Origin: Litorilituus lipolyticus
GTDB taxonomy: Bacteria > Pseudomonadota > Gammaproteobacteria > Enterobacterales > Alteromonadaceae
NCBI RefSeq assembly: GCF_006439335.1
Contig: NZ_SAWY01000020.1
Location: 124,001 to 188,000, forward strand
Length of the DNA: 64,000 nt
Direction: 5' to 3'
Shown here: piece by piece, positions 21,305 to 30,564 of the stretch
Layout: the number at the start of each line of letters is the position of its first letter
Numbering within the stretch: the stretch's first letter is position 1
The notes under the pieces: model-generated
The model's database searches: none
Told to the model about the DNA's origin: nothing
What the model saw: only the letters and a program-made list of their open reading frames with translations
Made by a program: the position numbers and the translations under genes

Positions 21305-22018
21305 ATGTTAATTTTTGCCCACCGCGGTGCTAGCGGTATTGAACCGGAAAATACATTACGCGCAATTCGCAGTGCCCTTGATGCCAATGTAGATGGTATA
21401 GAAATAGATGTTCATCAGGTTGAAGATAAACTGGTCGTTATTCATGATCGATGGTTAAAACGAACCACATCGGGCAATGGACAACTAAAACACTACAGTT
21501 TTGAACAGTTACGCGCCCTTGATGCAGGTCATGGCGAAGTCATACCGACCTTAGATGAAGTGCTCGCGTTAACAGCAAAAAAATGCCTAGTAAATATTGA
21601 ATTAAAGGGCATTAAGGATATCAAACTGCTCTTTGAGTATTTAGACAACGCGATAGCGAACATGAAATTCAAGCAAGAGCACATTTTGTTATCTTCTTTT
21701 AATCACCGCTTATTAGCGTTAATTCACCGAACAAGGCCAGAGTTTACTATTGGTGCACTCACCTCATGCTATCCACTTGAATACGCAAAGTTTGCTGAAA
21801 AGTTGTCAGCATATTCAGTACACTTAGATGTAGATTTTATCAGTGAGCATTTTGTTGAAGATGCTCACAATCGAGGGTTAAAGGTTTTTGTTTACACTGT
21901 GGATGAAACTGAAGACATTAGCGCAATGAAGGCGCTGGGCGTTGATGGCATTTTTTCAAACTACCCAACACGAAGTAAAAGCCATATTGCACATCTTATT
22001 AATAACTCAGATAGCTAA
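21305..22018 (+). CDS. Glycerophosphodiester phosphodiesterase
   Basis: This 237-residue protein hydrolyses glycerophosphodiesters to glycerol-3-phosphate and an alcohol. It opens with FAHRGASGIEPENT, the GDPD catalytic motif with the general-acid His. EIDVHQVEDKLVVIHD provides the metal-binding Glu/Asp and second His. There is no signal peptide, so it is cytoplasmic like UgpQ rather than periplasmic like GlpQ. It is divergent from rluF and convergent with hutI, 15 bases away. Confidence 0.9.
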   Translation: MLIFAHRGASGIEPENTLRAIRSALDANVDGIEIDVHQVEDKLVVIHDRWLKRTTSGNGQLKHYSFEQLRALDAGHGEVIPTLDEVLALTAKKCLVNIELKGIKDIKLLFEYLDNAIANMKFKQEHILLSSFNHRLLALIHRTRPEFTIGALTSCYPLEYAKFAEKLSAYSVHLDVDFISEHFVEDAHNRGLKVFVYTVDETEDISAMKALGVDGIFSNYPTRSKSHIAHLINNSDS

Positions 22019-22033
22019 TGCCTAGAATTCAAC

Positions 22034-23269
22034 CTAAATAGCCTTTTTACCATTTTGGTATAACGCCATTAATGGGTTAACGCCAAATTGATAGCAAAGT
22101 TCAGCAGGCTGGCTAATATTCCATAAAGCAATATCGGCATCATAACCCACAGCTAACTGTCCTTTACTTTCACTTACCCCTAATGCTTTAGCGCCATGAC
22201 AAGTAACACCTGCTAATGCTTCTGCTGGGGTTAATCTAAATAAAGTACATGCCATATTTAACATAAGTTGCAATGAACAAATGGGAGAAGATCCAGGATT
22301 GGCATCCGTAGCAATCGCCATAGGAACACCTTGCTCTCTCAACGCTGCAATCGGCGGCAGCTGTGTTTCTCTTAAAAAGTAAAAAGCGCCAGGTAAAAGT
22401 ACTGCAGTCATATCTGCAGCTTTCATTGCTTTCACCCCATCCTCAGATAAAAACTCAACATGATCTGATGACAGTGCATTATATTGAGCTGCCAGCTTTG
22501 TACCACCTAAATCAGATAATTGTTCAGCATGCACCTTCATGGCTAGACCATGTTTTTTAGCACTAGCAAAAACACGCTCGGTTTGGGTGAGATTAAAACC
22601 AATATTCTCGCAAAAAACATCAACCGTATCTGCTAATGATTGCTCAGCGATTTGTGGCATCATTTGCTCGCACACCAAATCTAAATAGCCATCAGGGTTT
22701 CCTTTATATTCAACAGGTAAAGCATGAGCTCCCAAAAAAGTACGCTTAACCGTAACAGGCAAGCTCTCAGCTAATCTACCTGCCACTTTCAGCATTTTAA
22801 TTTCAGTATCAACATCCAAGCCATAGCCAGACTTAACTTCAACGGTAGTGACACCTTGTTGATGCAATGCTGTTAAACGAGTAAGCGCACTTTGAAATAA
22901 TTCATCTTCACTGGCGGCTCGAGTCGCTTTCACAGTAGAAACAATACCACCACCGGCTTCTGCTATTTCTTGGTAACTTTTACCCTGTAAGCGCATTTCA
23001 AACTCATTAGCGCGATTGCCACCAAAGATTATATGGGTATGACAATCAATTAAGCCAGGGGTTAACCATTTTCCCTGACCATCGATAACATCTACCACAT
23101 CACTATCATAGTCAGGCAAGTCACTTTGTTTACCTAACCAGACGATTTTGTTATCACTTATTGCTAATGCGCCCGCTTTAATTTCACCATAACCATTGCC
23201 ACCTTCGGTCATGGTTGCTATGTTTACGTTTACCCAAAGGGTCTGCCAATGCTGGGATTGAGTTGTCAT
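22034..23269 (-). CDS. hutI: Imidazolonepropionase HutI
   Basis: HutI performs the third step of histidine degradation, opening imidazolone propionate to formimidoyl-glutamate. The 411 residues have the metal-binding HxH in [13 protein letters not shown] near residue 75, the conserved [15 protein letters not shown], the [10 protein letters not shown] segment and the [10 protein letters not shown] motif near residue 319. It is transcribed away from hutC, with a HutC-type operator between them, and separately from hutHU. The gene for the next step (hutG or hutF) is not in the window. Confidence 0.96.
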   Translation of the reverse strand: MTTQSQHWQTLWVNVNIATMTEGGNGYGEIKAGALAISDNKIVWLGKQSDLPDYDSDVVDVIDGQGKWLTPGLIDCHTHIIFGGNRANEFEMRLQGKSYQEIAEAGGGIVSTVKATRAASEDELFQSALTRLTALHQQGVTTVEVKSGYGLDVDTEIKMLKVAGRLAESLPVTVKRTFLGAHALPVEYKGNPDGYLDLVCEQMMPQIAEQSLADTVDVFCENIGFNLTQTERVFASAKKHGLAMKVHAEQLSDLGGTKLAAQYNALSSDHVEFLSEDGVKAMKAADMTAVLLPGAFYFLRETQLPPIAALREQGVPMAIATDANPGSSPICSLQLMLNMACTLFRLTPAEALAGVTCHGAKALGVSESKGQLAVGYDADIALWNISQPAELCYQFGVNPLMALYQNGKKAI

Positions 23270-23334
23270 AAGGTATCTTTTACATTGCTATGTTTATATC
23301 GGTAACTCTACCTGAGCAAAAGTAAACAATCAAG

Positions 23335-23347
23335 CTTGTATATACAA
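23335..23347. promoter_or_regulatory. HutC-type operator
   Basis: CTTGTATATACAA contains the perfect 12-bp palindrome TTGTATATACAA. HutC repressors of Pseudomonas and relatives bind this kind of site (TGTATATACA core), with urocanate as the inducer. The position, 66 bases before hutI and 65 before hutC, suggests that HutC represses both hutI and itself. I found no equal copy in front of hutH. Confidence 0.8.
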
Positions 23348-23411
23348 CCATTGCGCTCTGGTTAAAAATATGAGATTGTAAAGACAAGTTCATAATCACT
23401 AAGCTTTATTT

Positions 23412-24140
23412 ATGACTGCGATCGCATCAAATAAAAATAACAAACCCGCTAAATATACCATTATAAAACAGTATATTTGTGAAAATATCGAATCAGGTAA
23501 TTGGCCTCAACACAGTAAAGTACCTTCTGAAAATGAACTCACTTTACAATTTAATGTGAGTCGCATGACGGCCAGACGTGCTTTACAAGAGCTAACAGAA
23601 CAAGGGATTTTAGTGCGTTCTCAAGGAGCTGGTACCTTCGTAGCCACGTTTAAATCTCAATCTTCTTTACTTGAAATCCGCAATATTAGTGATGAGATTA
23701 GTGAGCGTGGCCACCTACACAAAGCCAAGCAACTTATGCTAAAGGCAGTGTCTGTCTCTGAAGAAGTAGCTATATTACTGAACTTAAAAAACAAAGAGCA
23801 TGTCTACTTTTCACAAGTTTTGCATTTTGAGAACAACCAACCTATTCAGTTAGAGCAACGTTATGTTAATGCTGCATTAGTACCAGATTACTTATTGCAA
23901 ACATTCACTGAGATAACACCACACGAGTATCTCTCCTCTGTTGCACCGCTAACAGAAGCTACCCATGAAGTTGAAGCTATATTAGCCACAGAAGATATTT
24001 GCCAGCTTCTTGATATAGAAACCACAGCGCCTTGTTTACAAGTAAAACGCCGTACATGGTCAAAACAGGGCATTGTCAGCTTAGCTATTTTGACATCGCC
24101 TGGTAGTAAGTATCGCTTAGGTAGCCATTTAGTTTTTTAA
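23412..24140 (+). CDS. hutC: Histidine utilisation repressor HutC (GntR family)
   Basis: This 242-residue GntR/HutC-subfamily regulator has an N-terminal winged helix, with VPSENELTLQFNVSRMTARRALQEL in pieces at about residues 37-62 and the wing GILVRSQGAGTFVA, and a C-terminal UTRA ligand domain from about residue 85 to the end (LNLKNKEHVYFSQVLHFENN and following). The family responds to urocanate. It is divergent from hutI, and the palindromic operator between them fits autoregulation. Confidence 0.93.
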   Translation: MTAIASNKNNKPAKYTIIKQYICENIESGNWPQHSKVPSENELTLQFNVSRMTARRALQELTEQGILVRSQGAGTFVATFKSQSSLLEIRNISDEISERGHLHKAKQLMLKAVSVSEEVAILLNLKNKEHVYFSQVLHFENNQPIQLEQRYVNAALVPDYLLQTFTEITPHEYLSSVAPLTEATHEVEAILATEDICQLLDIETTAPCLQVKRRTWSKQGIVSLAILTSPGSKYRLGSHLVF

Positions 24141-24174
24141 GCTAATTCTTAGCAGTTAGCATCATTCAATAAAA

Positions 24175-24215
24175 AAGCGCTAAGCCAACTTTTAAGTTAG
24201 CATAGCGCTTCTTTA
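24175..24215. terminator. Bidirectional terminator between hutC and hutU
   Basis: The long hairpin has outer arms AAGCGCTA and TAGCGCTT and inner arms AACTT and AAGTT, with an A run on the left and a T-rich flank on the right. It lies between the convergent ends of hutC and hutU. Confidence 0.82.
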
Positions 24216-24241
24216 ATGGTTATTGCTTTGGTATAACTGTG

Positions 24242-26245
24242 CTAGAACGATAATTTATTTAAAATATCATCTTCCACTAAATTAGCTAAGGTAACCTTAA
24301 GTTTAGGTGTACGCGCCATCTCTCGTTTAATGGCAAAGTTTGCCTCTTCGTTACGTGCCCAACTACGACGAGCAATACCGTTGTTTACATCAAATAACAG
24401 CATTGATTTCAATCGACGTTCAGCTGCAATAGAGCCATCAAGCAACATACCAAAACCGCCGTTAGTCACCTCACCCCAACCTACACCACCACCATTATGG
24501 ATAGAAACCCACGTAGCTCCACGGAAACTATCTCCAATGACGTTATGAATAGCCATATCTGCTGTAAAACGGCTACCATCATATATGTTTGATGTTTCTC
24601 TAAACGGTGAATCCGTACCTGAAACATCATGATGATCACGCCCTAAGACCACTGGGCCAATTTCGCCAGCTTCAATGGCATCGTTAAAGGCTTTAGCAAT
24701 TTCCATACGACCTTGGGCATCAGCGTAAAGAATACGTGCTTGTGAGCCAACAACTAATTTATTTTGCTTCGCATCTTCAATCCAAGTGATGTTATCTTGC
24801 ATTTGCTGCTGAATCTCTTCAGGCGACTCAGCCATGATTTCTTTCATTACACGCGCAGCAATCGCATCAGTTTTGTCTAAATCATCAGGGTTTCCTGAAG
24901 CACATACCCAACGAAATGGACCAAAGCCATAGTCAAAGCACATAGGGCCTAAAATATCTTGTACGTATGATGGGTATTTAAAGTCTATACCATTTTCTGC
25001 CATTACATCACCACCTGCACGCGATGCTTCAAGTAGGAAAGCATTACCGTAGTCGAAAAAGTAAGTACCACGTGCTGTGTGTTTATTTACTGCTTCAGCG
25101 TGGCGCTTCAATGTCGACTGTACTTTAGTTTTAAAGAGTTCTGGCTCTTCACGAATCAAACGGTTTGATTCTTCATAGCTAATATCTACTGGGTAATAAC
25201 CGCCTGACCAAGGGTTGTGAAGTGAAGTTTGGTCTGATCCTAAATGAACATAGATATTTTGCTCATAAAAGGTTTCCCACACATCTACAATGTTACCTAT
25301 AAATGCAATAGAAACGACTTCTTCATTTGCTTGCGCTGCTTTAACACGAATGATTAGCTCATCCATGTTATCAATTAATTCATCTACCCAGCCTTGCTGA
25401 TGACGCTTAACCGCAGCATTAGCATTTACTTCAGCACATACGGTAATGCAATTAGCAATATTACCTGCTTTTGGTTGAGCGCCGCTCATGCCGCCTAAAC
25501 CAGCAGTAAGGAAAATTTTACCTTGAGGGCTTTCTCCCTTGTTTAGCACTTTACGAAATGCATTCATCACAGTAATGGTTGTTCCGTGTACGATGCCTTG
25601 CGGGCCAATGTACATAAATGACCCCGCAGTCATTTGACCGTACTGAGTAACACCCAAGGCATTAAATTTTTCCCAGTCATCAGGCTGAGAGTAGTTAGGG
25701 ATCATCATACCGTTTGTCACAACAACGCGTGGCGCATCTTCACTTGAAGGGAATAATCCCATCGGATGACCAGAGTAGATATGCAAGGTTTGATCACTTT
25801 CCATTTCACTTAAGTACTTCATAGCAAGTAAGTATTGAGCCCAGTTTTGGAACACAGCACCGTTACCACCATAGGTAATTAGCTCTTCTGGGTGTTGTGC
25901 AACAGCTGGATCTAGGTTGTTATCAACCATCAACATAATTGCTGCAGCTTGCTGACATTTTGCTGGATAATCAGTTACAGAGCGTGCTTTCATGTCATAG
26001 TTAGGCTTAAAGCGGTACATGTAAATACGACCAAAATCTTTAAGCTCTTGAGCGAACTCTTTTGCTAACTCTTCATGCCATTCTTTTGGAAAATAGCGTA
26101 AGGCATTTCTTACCGCTAATTGCTTTTCATCAACACTCAGAATATCTTTACGCTTAGGCGCACGGTTAGCATTTTCTGGATAAGGTTTCGCTTCAGGCAA
26201 TTCATTTGGGATACCTTGTTTGATTATTTCTACAAAGCTATTCAT
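24242..26245 (-). CDS. hutU: Urocanate hydratase HutU, long form
   Basis: Urocanase adds water to urocanate to give imidazolone propionate, using NAD+ as an electrophile. The 667 residues are about 110 longer than the common bacterial enzyme (about 557), and the extra sequence includes an N-terminal extension of about 90 residues (RKDILSVDEKQLAVRNALRY and following) as in animal-type urocanases. Conserved parts are ITYGGNGAVFQNWAQY, YSGHPMGLFPS, FLTAGLGGMSGAQPKA and VIGDSFRGATWVSIHNGGGVGWG. It follows hutH by 12 bases in one operon. Confidence 0.94.
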   Translation of the reverse strand: MNSFVEIIKQGIPNELPEAKPYPENANRAPKRKDILSVDEKQLAVRNALRYFPKEWHEELAKEFAQELKDFGRIYMYRFKPNYDMKARSVTDYPAKCQQAAAIMLMVDNNLDPAVAQHPEELITYGGNGAVFQNWAQYLLAMKYLSEMESDQTLHIYSGHPMGLFPSSEDAPRVVVTNGMMIPNYSQPDDWEKFNALGVTQYGQMTAGSFMYIGPQGIVHGTTITVMNAFRKVLNKGESPQGKIFLTAGLGGMSGAQPKAGNIANCITVCAEVNANAAVKRHQQGWVDELIDNMDELIIRVKAAQANEEVVSIAFIGNIVDVWETFYEQNIYVHLGSDQTSLHNPWSGGYYPVDISYEESNRLIREEPELFKTKVQSTLKRHAEAVNKHTARGTYFFDYGNAFLLEASRAGGDVMAENGIDFKYPSYVQDILGPMCFDYGFGPFRWVCASGNPDDLDKTDAIAARVMKEIMAESPEEIQQQMQDNITWIEDAKQNKLVVGSQARILYADAQGRMEIAKAFNDAIEAGEIGPVVLGRDHHDVSGTDSPFRETSNIYDGSRFTADMAIHNVIGDSFRGATWVSIHNGGGVGWGEVTNGGFGMLLDGSIAAERRLKSMLLFDVNNGIARRSWARNEEANFAIKREMARTPKLKVTLANLVEDDILNKLSF

Positions 26246-26257
26246 GGTAACTCCTTA

Positions 26258-27769
26258 TTATCTTTCTACGCTAACGGTAAATGCTTGAGATTTAACTAAA
26301 GCAATAATGGCATCAATATCAGGCTTTAATAATCTATCTTCTTCAAGCTTGGCAACTTTTTCCCTAATCACTTGATGGTTCAGTTCAATAATATCTGAAC
26401 ATTTGTTGGGGCGTCTAAAATCTACAGCTTGAGCCGCATACATCAACTCAATCGCAAGTATTTTTTCTAAGTTACCTAAAATTTGATTTAGCTTTCTACC
26501 TGAGATACTCCCCATAGAAACATGATCTTCTTGACCCATCGACGTTGGAACACTATCGGCAGAAGGTGGGAAACACAGTGACTTATTTTCAGTAACCAAA
26601 GCGGCTGTTGCATATTGTGGGATCATCATACCCGAATTTAAACCACCTGAAGAGGTTAACAAGCGCGGTAAACCATGTAAGCCTTCAAGCAATAAATAAC
26701 AACGTCTGTCTGAAATATTACCTAACTCTGCAGCAGCAATTGATGTGTAGTCAAGTACCATAGCAAGCGGCTGACCATGGAAACTACCTCCTGAAATAGC
26801 TTCTTCTGAGCTGATAACAATAGGGTTATCAGTTACCGAATTCATCTCAATCTCTGCCAACTCTTTTAAATGATTGTAAGCATTTCTAGATGCACCGTGA
26901 ACTTGCGGAATACAGCGTAAAGAATATGGATCTTGTACACGATCACACTCTTCATGATCTGCCATATTTTGTGACCCTTTAAAGAAGCTTCTCATACGCG
27001 CAGCGACTTCAACATTACCTGGGAATGGGCGTGTTGCGTGCAACTCCTCTCTAAATGGTGATTCACTGCCCTGCATGCCTTCAATACTCATTGCACCGGT
27101 TAAATCTGCGAGATCTAATAAATAACGCATTTTAGTTAAACCAGTAATGGCATGAGATAAAATAAACTGCGTACCATTAATTAACGCTAAACCTTCTTTA
27201 GCGTGTAATTCCATTGGCGCTAAACCATGCTCTGCAAGTAACTCAGCGGCAGGTATTGTTTTACCTTCTTCTTTTTTATCCCAGAATTCACCTTCACCGA
27301 GTAATGGTAAAAATAAATGTGAAAGTGGTGCTAAATCCCCCGAGGCACCTACTGAGCCTTGCTCAGGCACGACAGGAATTAAATCCAGTTCTAGAAAAGC
27401 CAACATGCGCTCAACGGTTTCTAATCGAATACCTGAAAAACCTTGGCTTAAAGCATGTACTTTAGTAATTAACATTAACTTAGAGATTGCTTTCGCAATA
27501 GGTTCACCAACTCCAACTGCATGAGTAATCAGTAAGTTTTTCTGTAATAAGTTAGTTTCTTCAGGGGTAATTTGCGTATCACATAAAGGACCGAAACCAG
27601 TATTTATACCGTAAACTGCCTTATCAGAAGCTGCCATTTTCTCAACGCGCTCTCTGCTAACTTTTATATTATTCAATGCTTCTTGGCAAAGTTCTGCTTC
27701 GATACTACCGTTCGCAATACCGTTAACAATATCAAGGTCTAGACGGTCGATACCATACTTAAACGTCAT
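26258..27769 (-). CDS. hutH: Histidine ammonia-lyase HutH
   Basis: HutH deaminates histidine to urocanate. The catalytic MIO cofactor forms from Ala142-Ser143-Gly144 in GSVGASGDLAPLSH. Other family motifs are VYGINTGFGPLCD near the N-terminus and TDNPIV and FHGQPLAM later. I place the start at the ATG at 27769 (MTFKYGIDRL), preceded by AGGAG at 8 bases; the open frame continues to 27811 without family similarity. It is the first gene of hutHU and is divergent from a LysR gene. Confidence 0.95.
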   Translation of the reverse strand: MTFKYGIDRLDLDIVNGIANGSIEAELCQEALNNIKVSRERVEKMAASDKAVYGINTGFGPLCDTQITPEETNLLQKNLLITHAVGVGEPIAKAISKLMLITKVHALSQGFSGIRLETVERMLAFLELDLIPVVPEQGSVGASGDLAPLSHLFLPLLGEGEFWDKKEEGKTIPAAELLAEHGLAPMELHAKEGLALINGTQFILSHAITGLTKMRYLLDLADLTGAMSIEGMQGSESPFREELHATRPFPGNVEVAARMRSFFKGSQNMADHEECDRVQDPYSLRCIPQVHGASRNAYNHLKELAEIEMNSVTDNPIVISSEEAISGGSFHGQPLAMVLDYTSIAAAELGNISDRRCYLLLEGLHGLPRLLTSSGGLNSGMMIPQYATAALVTENKSLCFPPSADSVPTSMGQEDHVSMGSISGRKLNQILGNLEKILAIELMYAAQAVDFRRPNKCSDIIELNHQVIREKVAKLEEDRLLKPDIDAIIALVKSQAFTVSVER

Positions 27770-27807
27770 TTCAATGCTCCTAAATATTTTCTGTTTGATG
27801 TAACACT

Positions 27808-27824
27808 GCACTAAAGCATAGTGC
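27808..27824. promoter_or_regulatory. Candidate operator: inverted repeat GCACTA-5-TAGTGC
   Basis: A perfect 6-bp inverted repeat with a 5-base spacer lies 39-55 bases upstream of the hutH start, in the region shared with the divergent LysR gene. It could be a binding site for that regulator or a hairpin in the hutH leader. There is no experimental parallel that I know of. Confidence 0.3.
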
Positions 27825-27959
27825 TAAATGCTATTAATACATTTATTTTATCTTGTTAGGGATGTTTTATGAATGCATAATAATCGTAATTCATTCCGAA
27901 TTTATCGAACTTAAATTTTTAGGTGAAAAAGATCATGACAACACTCAGAGGGTTAACAA

Positions 27960-28856
27960 ATGCAAGTTCATGACGTTGATTTACGCTTATTGCGAATATT
28001 TGTCGCCATAGTGGAATGTGGCGGCTTATCAGCAGCCGAATCACGATTAAACATTGGTCGTTCTACCATCAGTTCTCATTTATCAGATTTAGAAGTTCGT
28101 TTGGGCTTAACGCTGTGTAAACGTGGTAGAAGTGGCTTTGAAATCACCGAATCAGGTCGAGTAACTTATCAAGCTTCCCTTGAGTTATTACAACAATGTG
28201 AAGCCTTTGCCAGTACAGTTGCAAGCTCCAAAAATGAACTTTCAGGTCGAGTAACCATTGCTACCATCGATACTTTTGTCAGTGATCCTCGTTGCGGTGT
28301 TCCTCTGGTAATTTCAGCGTTAAAAGCAAAAGGGGAAAATATTCAGTTTGATATCAATGTTTGCGAAGCGCGCGAGGTAGAAACTTCTGTGGCCAATGGT
28401 CGTTCATTAGTGGGTTTAGGGGTCAGTCGTCACCACCTTCGAGGGCTAGATTATTATCCGCTGCATAATGAAACTAACTTCCTGTACTGTGCAAAAGGTC
28501 ATAAATTATTTGACTGTAAACCATCGCAAGTGACTAAATTACTTGAGTCAGCCGAGGTGATCACCAGTAACTATATGCGAGATAAAGAAGTACGAAATGA
28601 CGGGTTAAATTATCAAAACAGTGCCACAGCCTATCATGATGAAGGCATAGCTCATTTGATTTTATCGGGTGAATTTATCGGGTACTTGCCTGAACACTAT
28701 GCCAGTTACTGGGTAGATAAAGGCGTATTTAAACCAATTTTACCCGATAAGTACTCCTATCAAATCCCTGTGATGCTTATTTCCTCAAAAACTAACGCAA
28801 TGTCGCCTTTAGCAAACGCCCTGATTGAAGAAATTAAACGCTGTCATGGTGAATAA
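27960..28856 (+). CDS. LysR family transcriptional regulator
   Basis: The protein has 298 residues. The N-terminal winged helix (VDLRLLRIFVAIVECGGLSA, then AESRLNIGRSTISSHLSDLE) is standard LysR, and the remaining 200 residues are the two-lobed effector domain. Divergence from hutHU across 190 bases suggests that it regulates histidine degradation, in addition to HutC; LysR proteins usually act on the divergent neighbour. The effector is unknown. Confidence 0.88.
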   Translation: MQVHDVDLRLLRIFVAIVECGGLSAAESRLNIGRSTISSHLSDLEVRLGLTLCKRGRSGFEITESGRVTYQASLELLQQCEAFASTVASSKNELSGRVTIATIDTFVSDPRCGVPLVISALKAKGENIQFDINVCEAREVETSVANGRSLVGLGVSRHHLRGLDYYPLHNETNFLYCAKGHKLFDCKPSQVTKLLESAEVITSNYMRDKEVRNDGLNYQNSATAYHDEGIAHLILSGEFIGYLPEHYASYWVDKGVFKPILPDKYSYQIPVMLISSKTNAMSPLANALIEEIKRCHGE

Positions 28857-28942
28857 AGTACCGTATGAATATTTTATGTATTGTTTTATTAAAATTTTAC
28901 CATAAACTTAACAATAACAAGTCACAGTGAAGTGAGGCTTAC

Positions 28943-29332
28943 TTGCTTGATCCTAGTTCAACTCAACATTTCGATGATTTCTCGCAACCAGTTTTAGTGG
29001 TTGAATACACTCATAAAAGCTTAAATCATAAGTTAGTGTATCAGAATAAGAGTTTTATTAAGGCCATCGGTTGGACACTTGATGAAATTCCTGACAAAGA
29101 GCATTGGTGGCAAAAAGCCTACCCCGATCCACAATATCAAAAGGTCGTTGAAAACCTATGGGAAATTGAAATGGAGTCCATTGACTTAAATGCGGATGAG
29201 TTTGTGGTGATTACCGTAAACATCATGACTAAGCATAATAAGATGAAGCGCTTTGAAGTAAGAACTGAATTAAAAAGTAGTGTTACTGAGGGTTATTATG
29301 CTGTTATTTTTGATGAAGTTAATACCGCGTGA
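28943..29332 (+). CDS. Small PAS-fold-like hypothetical protein
   Basis: This 129-residue protein begins at a TTG with GTGAGG 5 bases upstream. The order QPVLVVEY, KLVYQNKSFIKAIGW, DEIPDKEHWWQKAYPD and a C-terminal strand pair (KRFEVRTELK and GYYAVIFDEV) resembles a single PAS domain, where an N-K-S-F-type segment follows the second strand. No output domain is attached. It may sense a ligand as a stand-alone domain; nothing more can be said. Confidence 0.6.
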   Translation: MLDPSSTQHFDDFSQPVLVVEYTHKSLNHKLVYQNKSFIKAIGWTLDEIPDKEHWWQKAYPDPQYQKVVENLWEIEMESIDLNADEFVVITVNIMTKHNKMKRFEVRTELKSSVTEGYYAVIFDEVNTA

Positions 29333-29337
29333 TTTAC

Positions 29338-30270
29338 TTATAAACTAGCCTGAATAGCTTCTGCTGTTTTTAACGTTCTAATTTCTTGAAACAGTTCATC
29401 AGCTTCAACATATTGTAATTTTAGGTATTTAAGCCACTGTTTTATTCGATTTGGATAATACTTACTCTTTGCACCGTAGGTTTCATATTCCGTATACTTA
29501 GCCAATAATAACCGCACATCTTGCCATGGCATTTTAGTGCCTTCTTGCTTGATGACTTTGGCCAAATTAGGTACAGCTAAGGCACCACGACCTACCATAA
29601 TATCGCTACAGTTTGATACTGCCCTACATTGCTGAGCATCAGCTAAATCCCAAATTTCACCATTAGCAATAATCGGTAAGTTAACTTGTTCTTTAATCTT
29701 TGCGATCCACTGCCAATGAGCAGGTGGCTTATAGCCTTCAACCTTAGTACGCGCATGAATAGTTAGTTCATTGGCGCCAGCAGACTCTATTGCTTGTGCA
29801 TTCTCTATTGCTAAAGTTTTATCTTCATAACCTAAACGCATTTTAGCACTAACAATTGCATCATGAGGAACCGCCGCTTTTACCGCAGAGATTATTCGAT
29901 ACAGGTTTTCAGGATCTTTTAATAAAATTGCACCACCGCGACTTTTATTGACGGTTTTAGCGGGACAACCAAAATTAAGATCTATGCCTTGCGAGCCTAA
30001 TTCAATGGCTTTAACAGCATTTTCTGCAAGGTAATCTGGCTCTTGCCCTAAGAGTTGTACACGTACAGGTGTGCCCGCCTTTGTGGTGCAACCGTACACG
30101 CCAGCATCTTTTAGCTCAGGGCATAATCGGTAAAAACCTTTGTCTGAAATGACTTGATCAACGACACGAACAAACTCGGTAACGCATAAATCATAACCGC
30201 CAACTTGGGTGAGTAAATCTCGCATGAGGTGATCAAGTACCCCCTCCATCGGCGCTAAAACAACTCTCAT
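29338..30270 (-). CDS. dusC: tRNA-dihydrouridine(16) synthase DusC
   Basis: DusC reduces uridine 16 of tRNAs with FMN and NADPH. The 310 residues start RVVLAPMEGVLDHLMRDLL, and ITEFVRV-like VTEFVRVVDQ sets it apart from DusA and DusB. The catalytic Cys is in DLNFGCPAKTVNKSRGG. The start codon overlaps the stop of the preceding 82-residue membrane protein by one base (TAATG), so the two are coupled. Confidence 0.93.
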   Translation of the reverse strand: MRVVLAPMEGVLDHLMRDLLTQVGGYDLCVTEFVRVVDQVISDKGFYRLCPELKDAGVYGCTTKAGTPVRVQLLGQEPDYLAENAVKAIELGSQGIDLNFGCPAKTVNKSRGGAILLKDPENLYRIISAVKAAVPHDAIVSAKMRLGYEDKTLAIENAQAIESAGANELTIHARTKVEGYKPPAHWQWIAKIKEQVNLPIIANGEIWDLADAQQCRAVSNCSDIMVGRGALAVPNLAKVIKQEGTKMPWQDVRLLLAKYTEYETYGAKSKYYPNRIKQWLKYLKLQYVEADELFQEIRTLKTAEAIQASL

Positions 30271-30518
30271 TATGATGGCTTTTTATTCGCTGTCAGCTTT
30301 GAAATAACAGCTTTTATGAATAAGTAAAATAGGATGCTAACAACAGCAATAATGACATGAGTGATCAGTGTTTTAATCTCACTGCTTTCTTGCCATAAAA
30401 ACAAAGAGCCTCTTTGAGTAACGTTGAGAAAATCGAGCAAACTCACATGCAGCCACAAAGTAACAAATAATAATTTAGTTTGGTGACGCGCAATAAAGTC
30501 TTTCAAAAATGATCTCAT
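30270..30518 (-). CDS. Small two-helix inner-membrane protein, unknown function
   Basis: This 82-residue protein has a basic N-terminus (RSFLKDFIARHQTK), a hydrophobic helix at about 15-33 and a second at about 50-70, ending in a basic tail. I do not recognise the family. Its stop codon overlaps the dusC start (TAATG), so the two share a transcript; a functional link to tRNA modification is not implied. Confidence 0.65.
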   Translation of the reverse strand: MRSFLKDFIARHQTKLLFVTLWLHVSLLDFLNVTQRGSLFLWQESSEIKTLITHVIIAVVSILFYLFIKAVISKLTANKKPS

Positions 30519-30564
30519 ATTAGTCAGGGAAACTTAATGCACTAGTTATGCAGGTATCGCGCTA

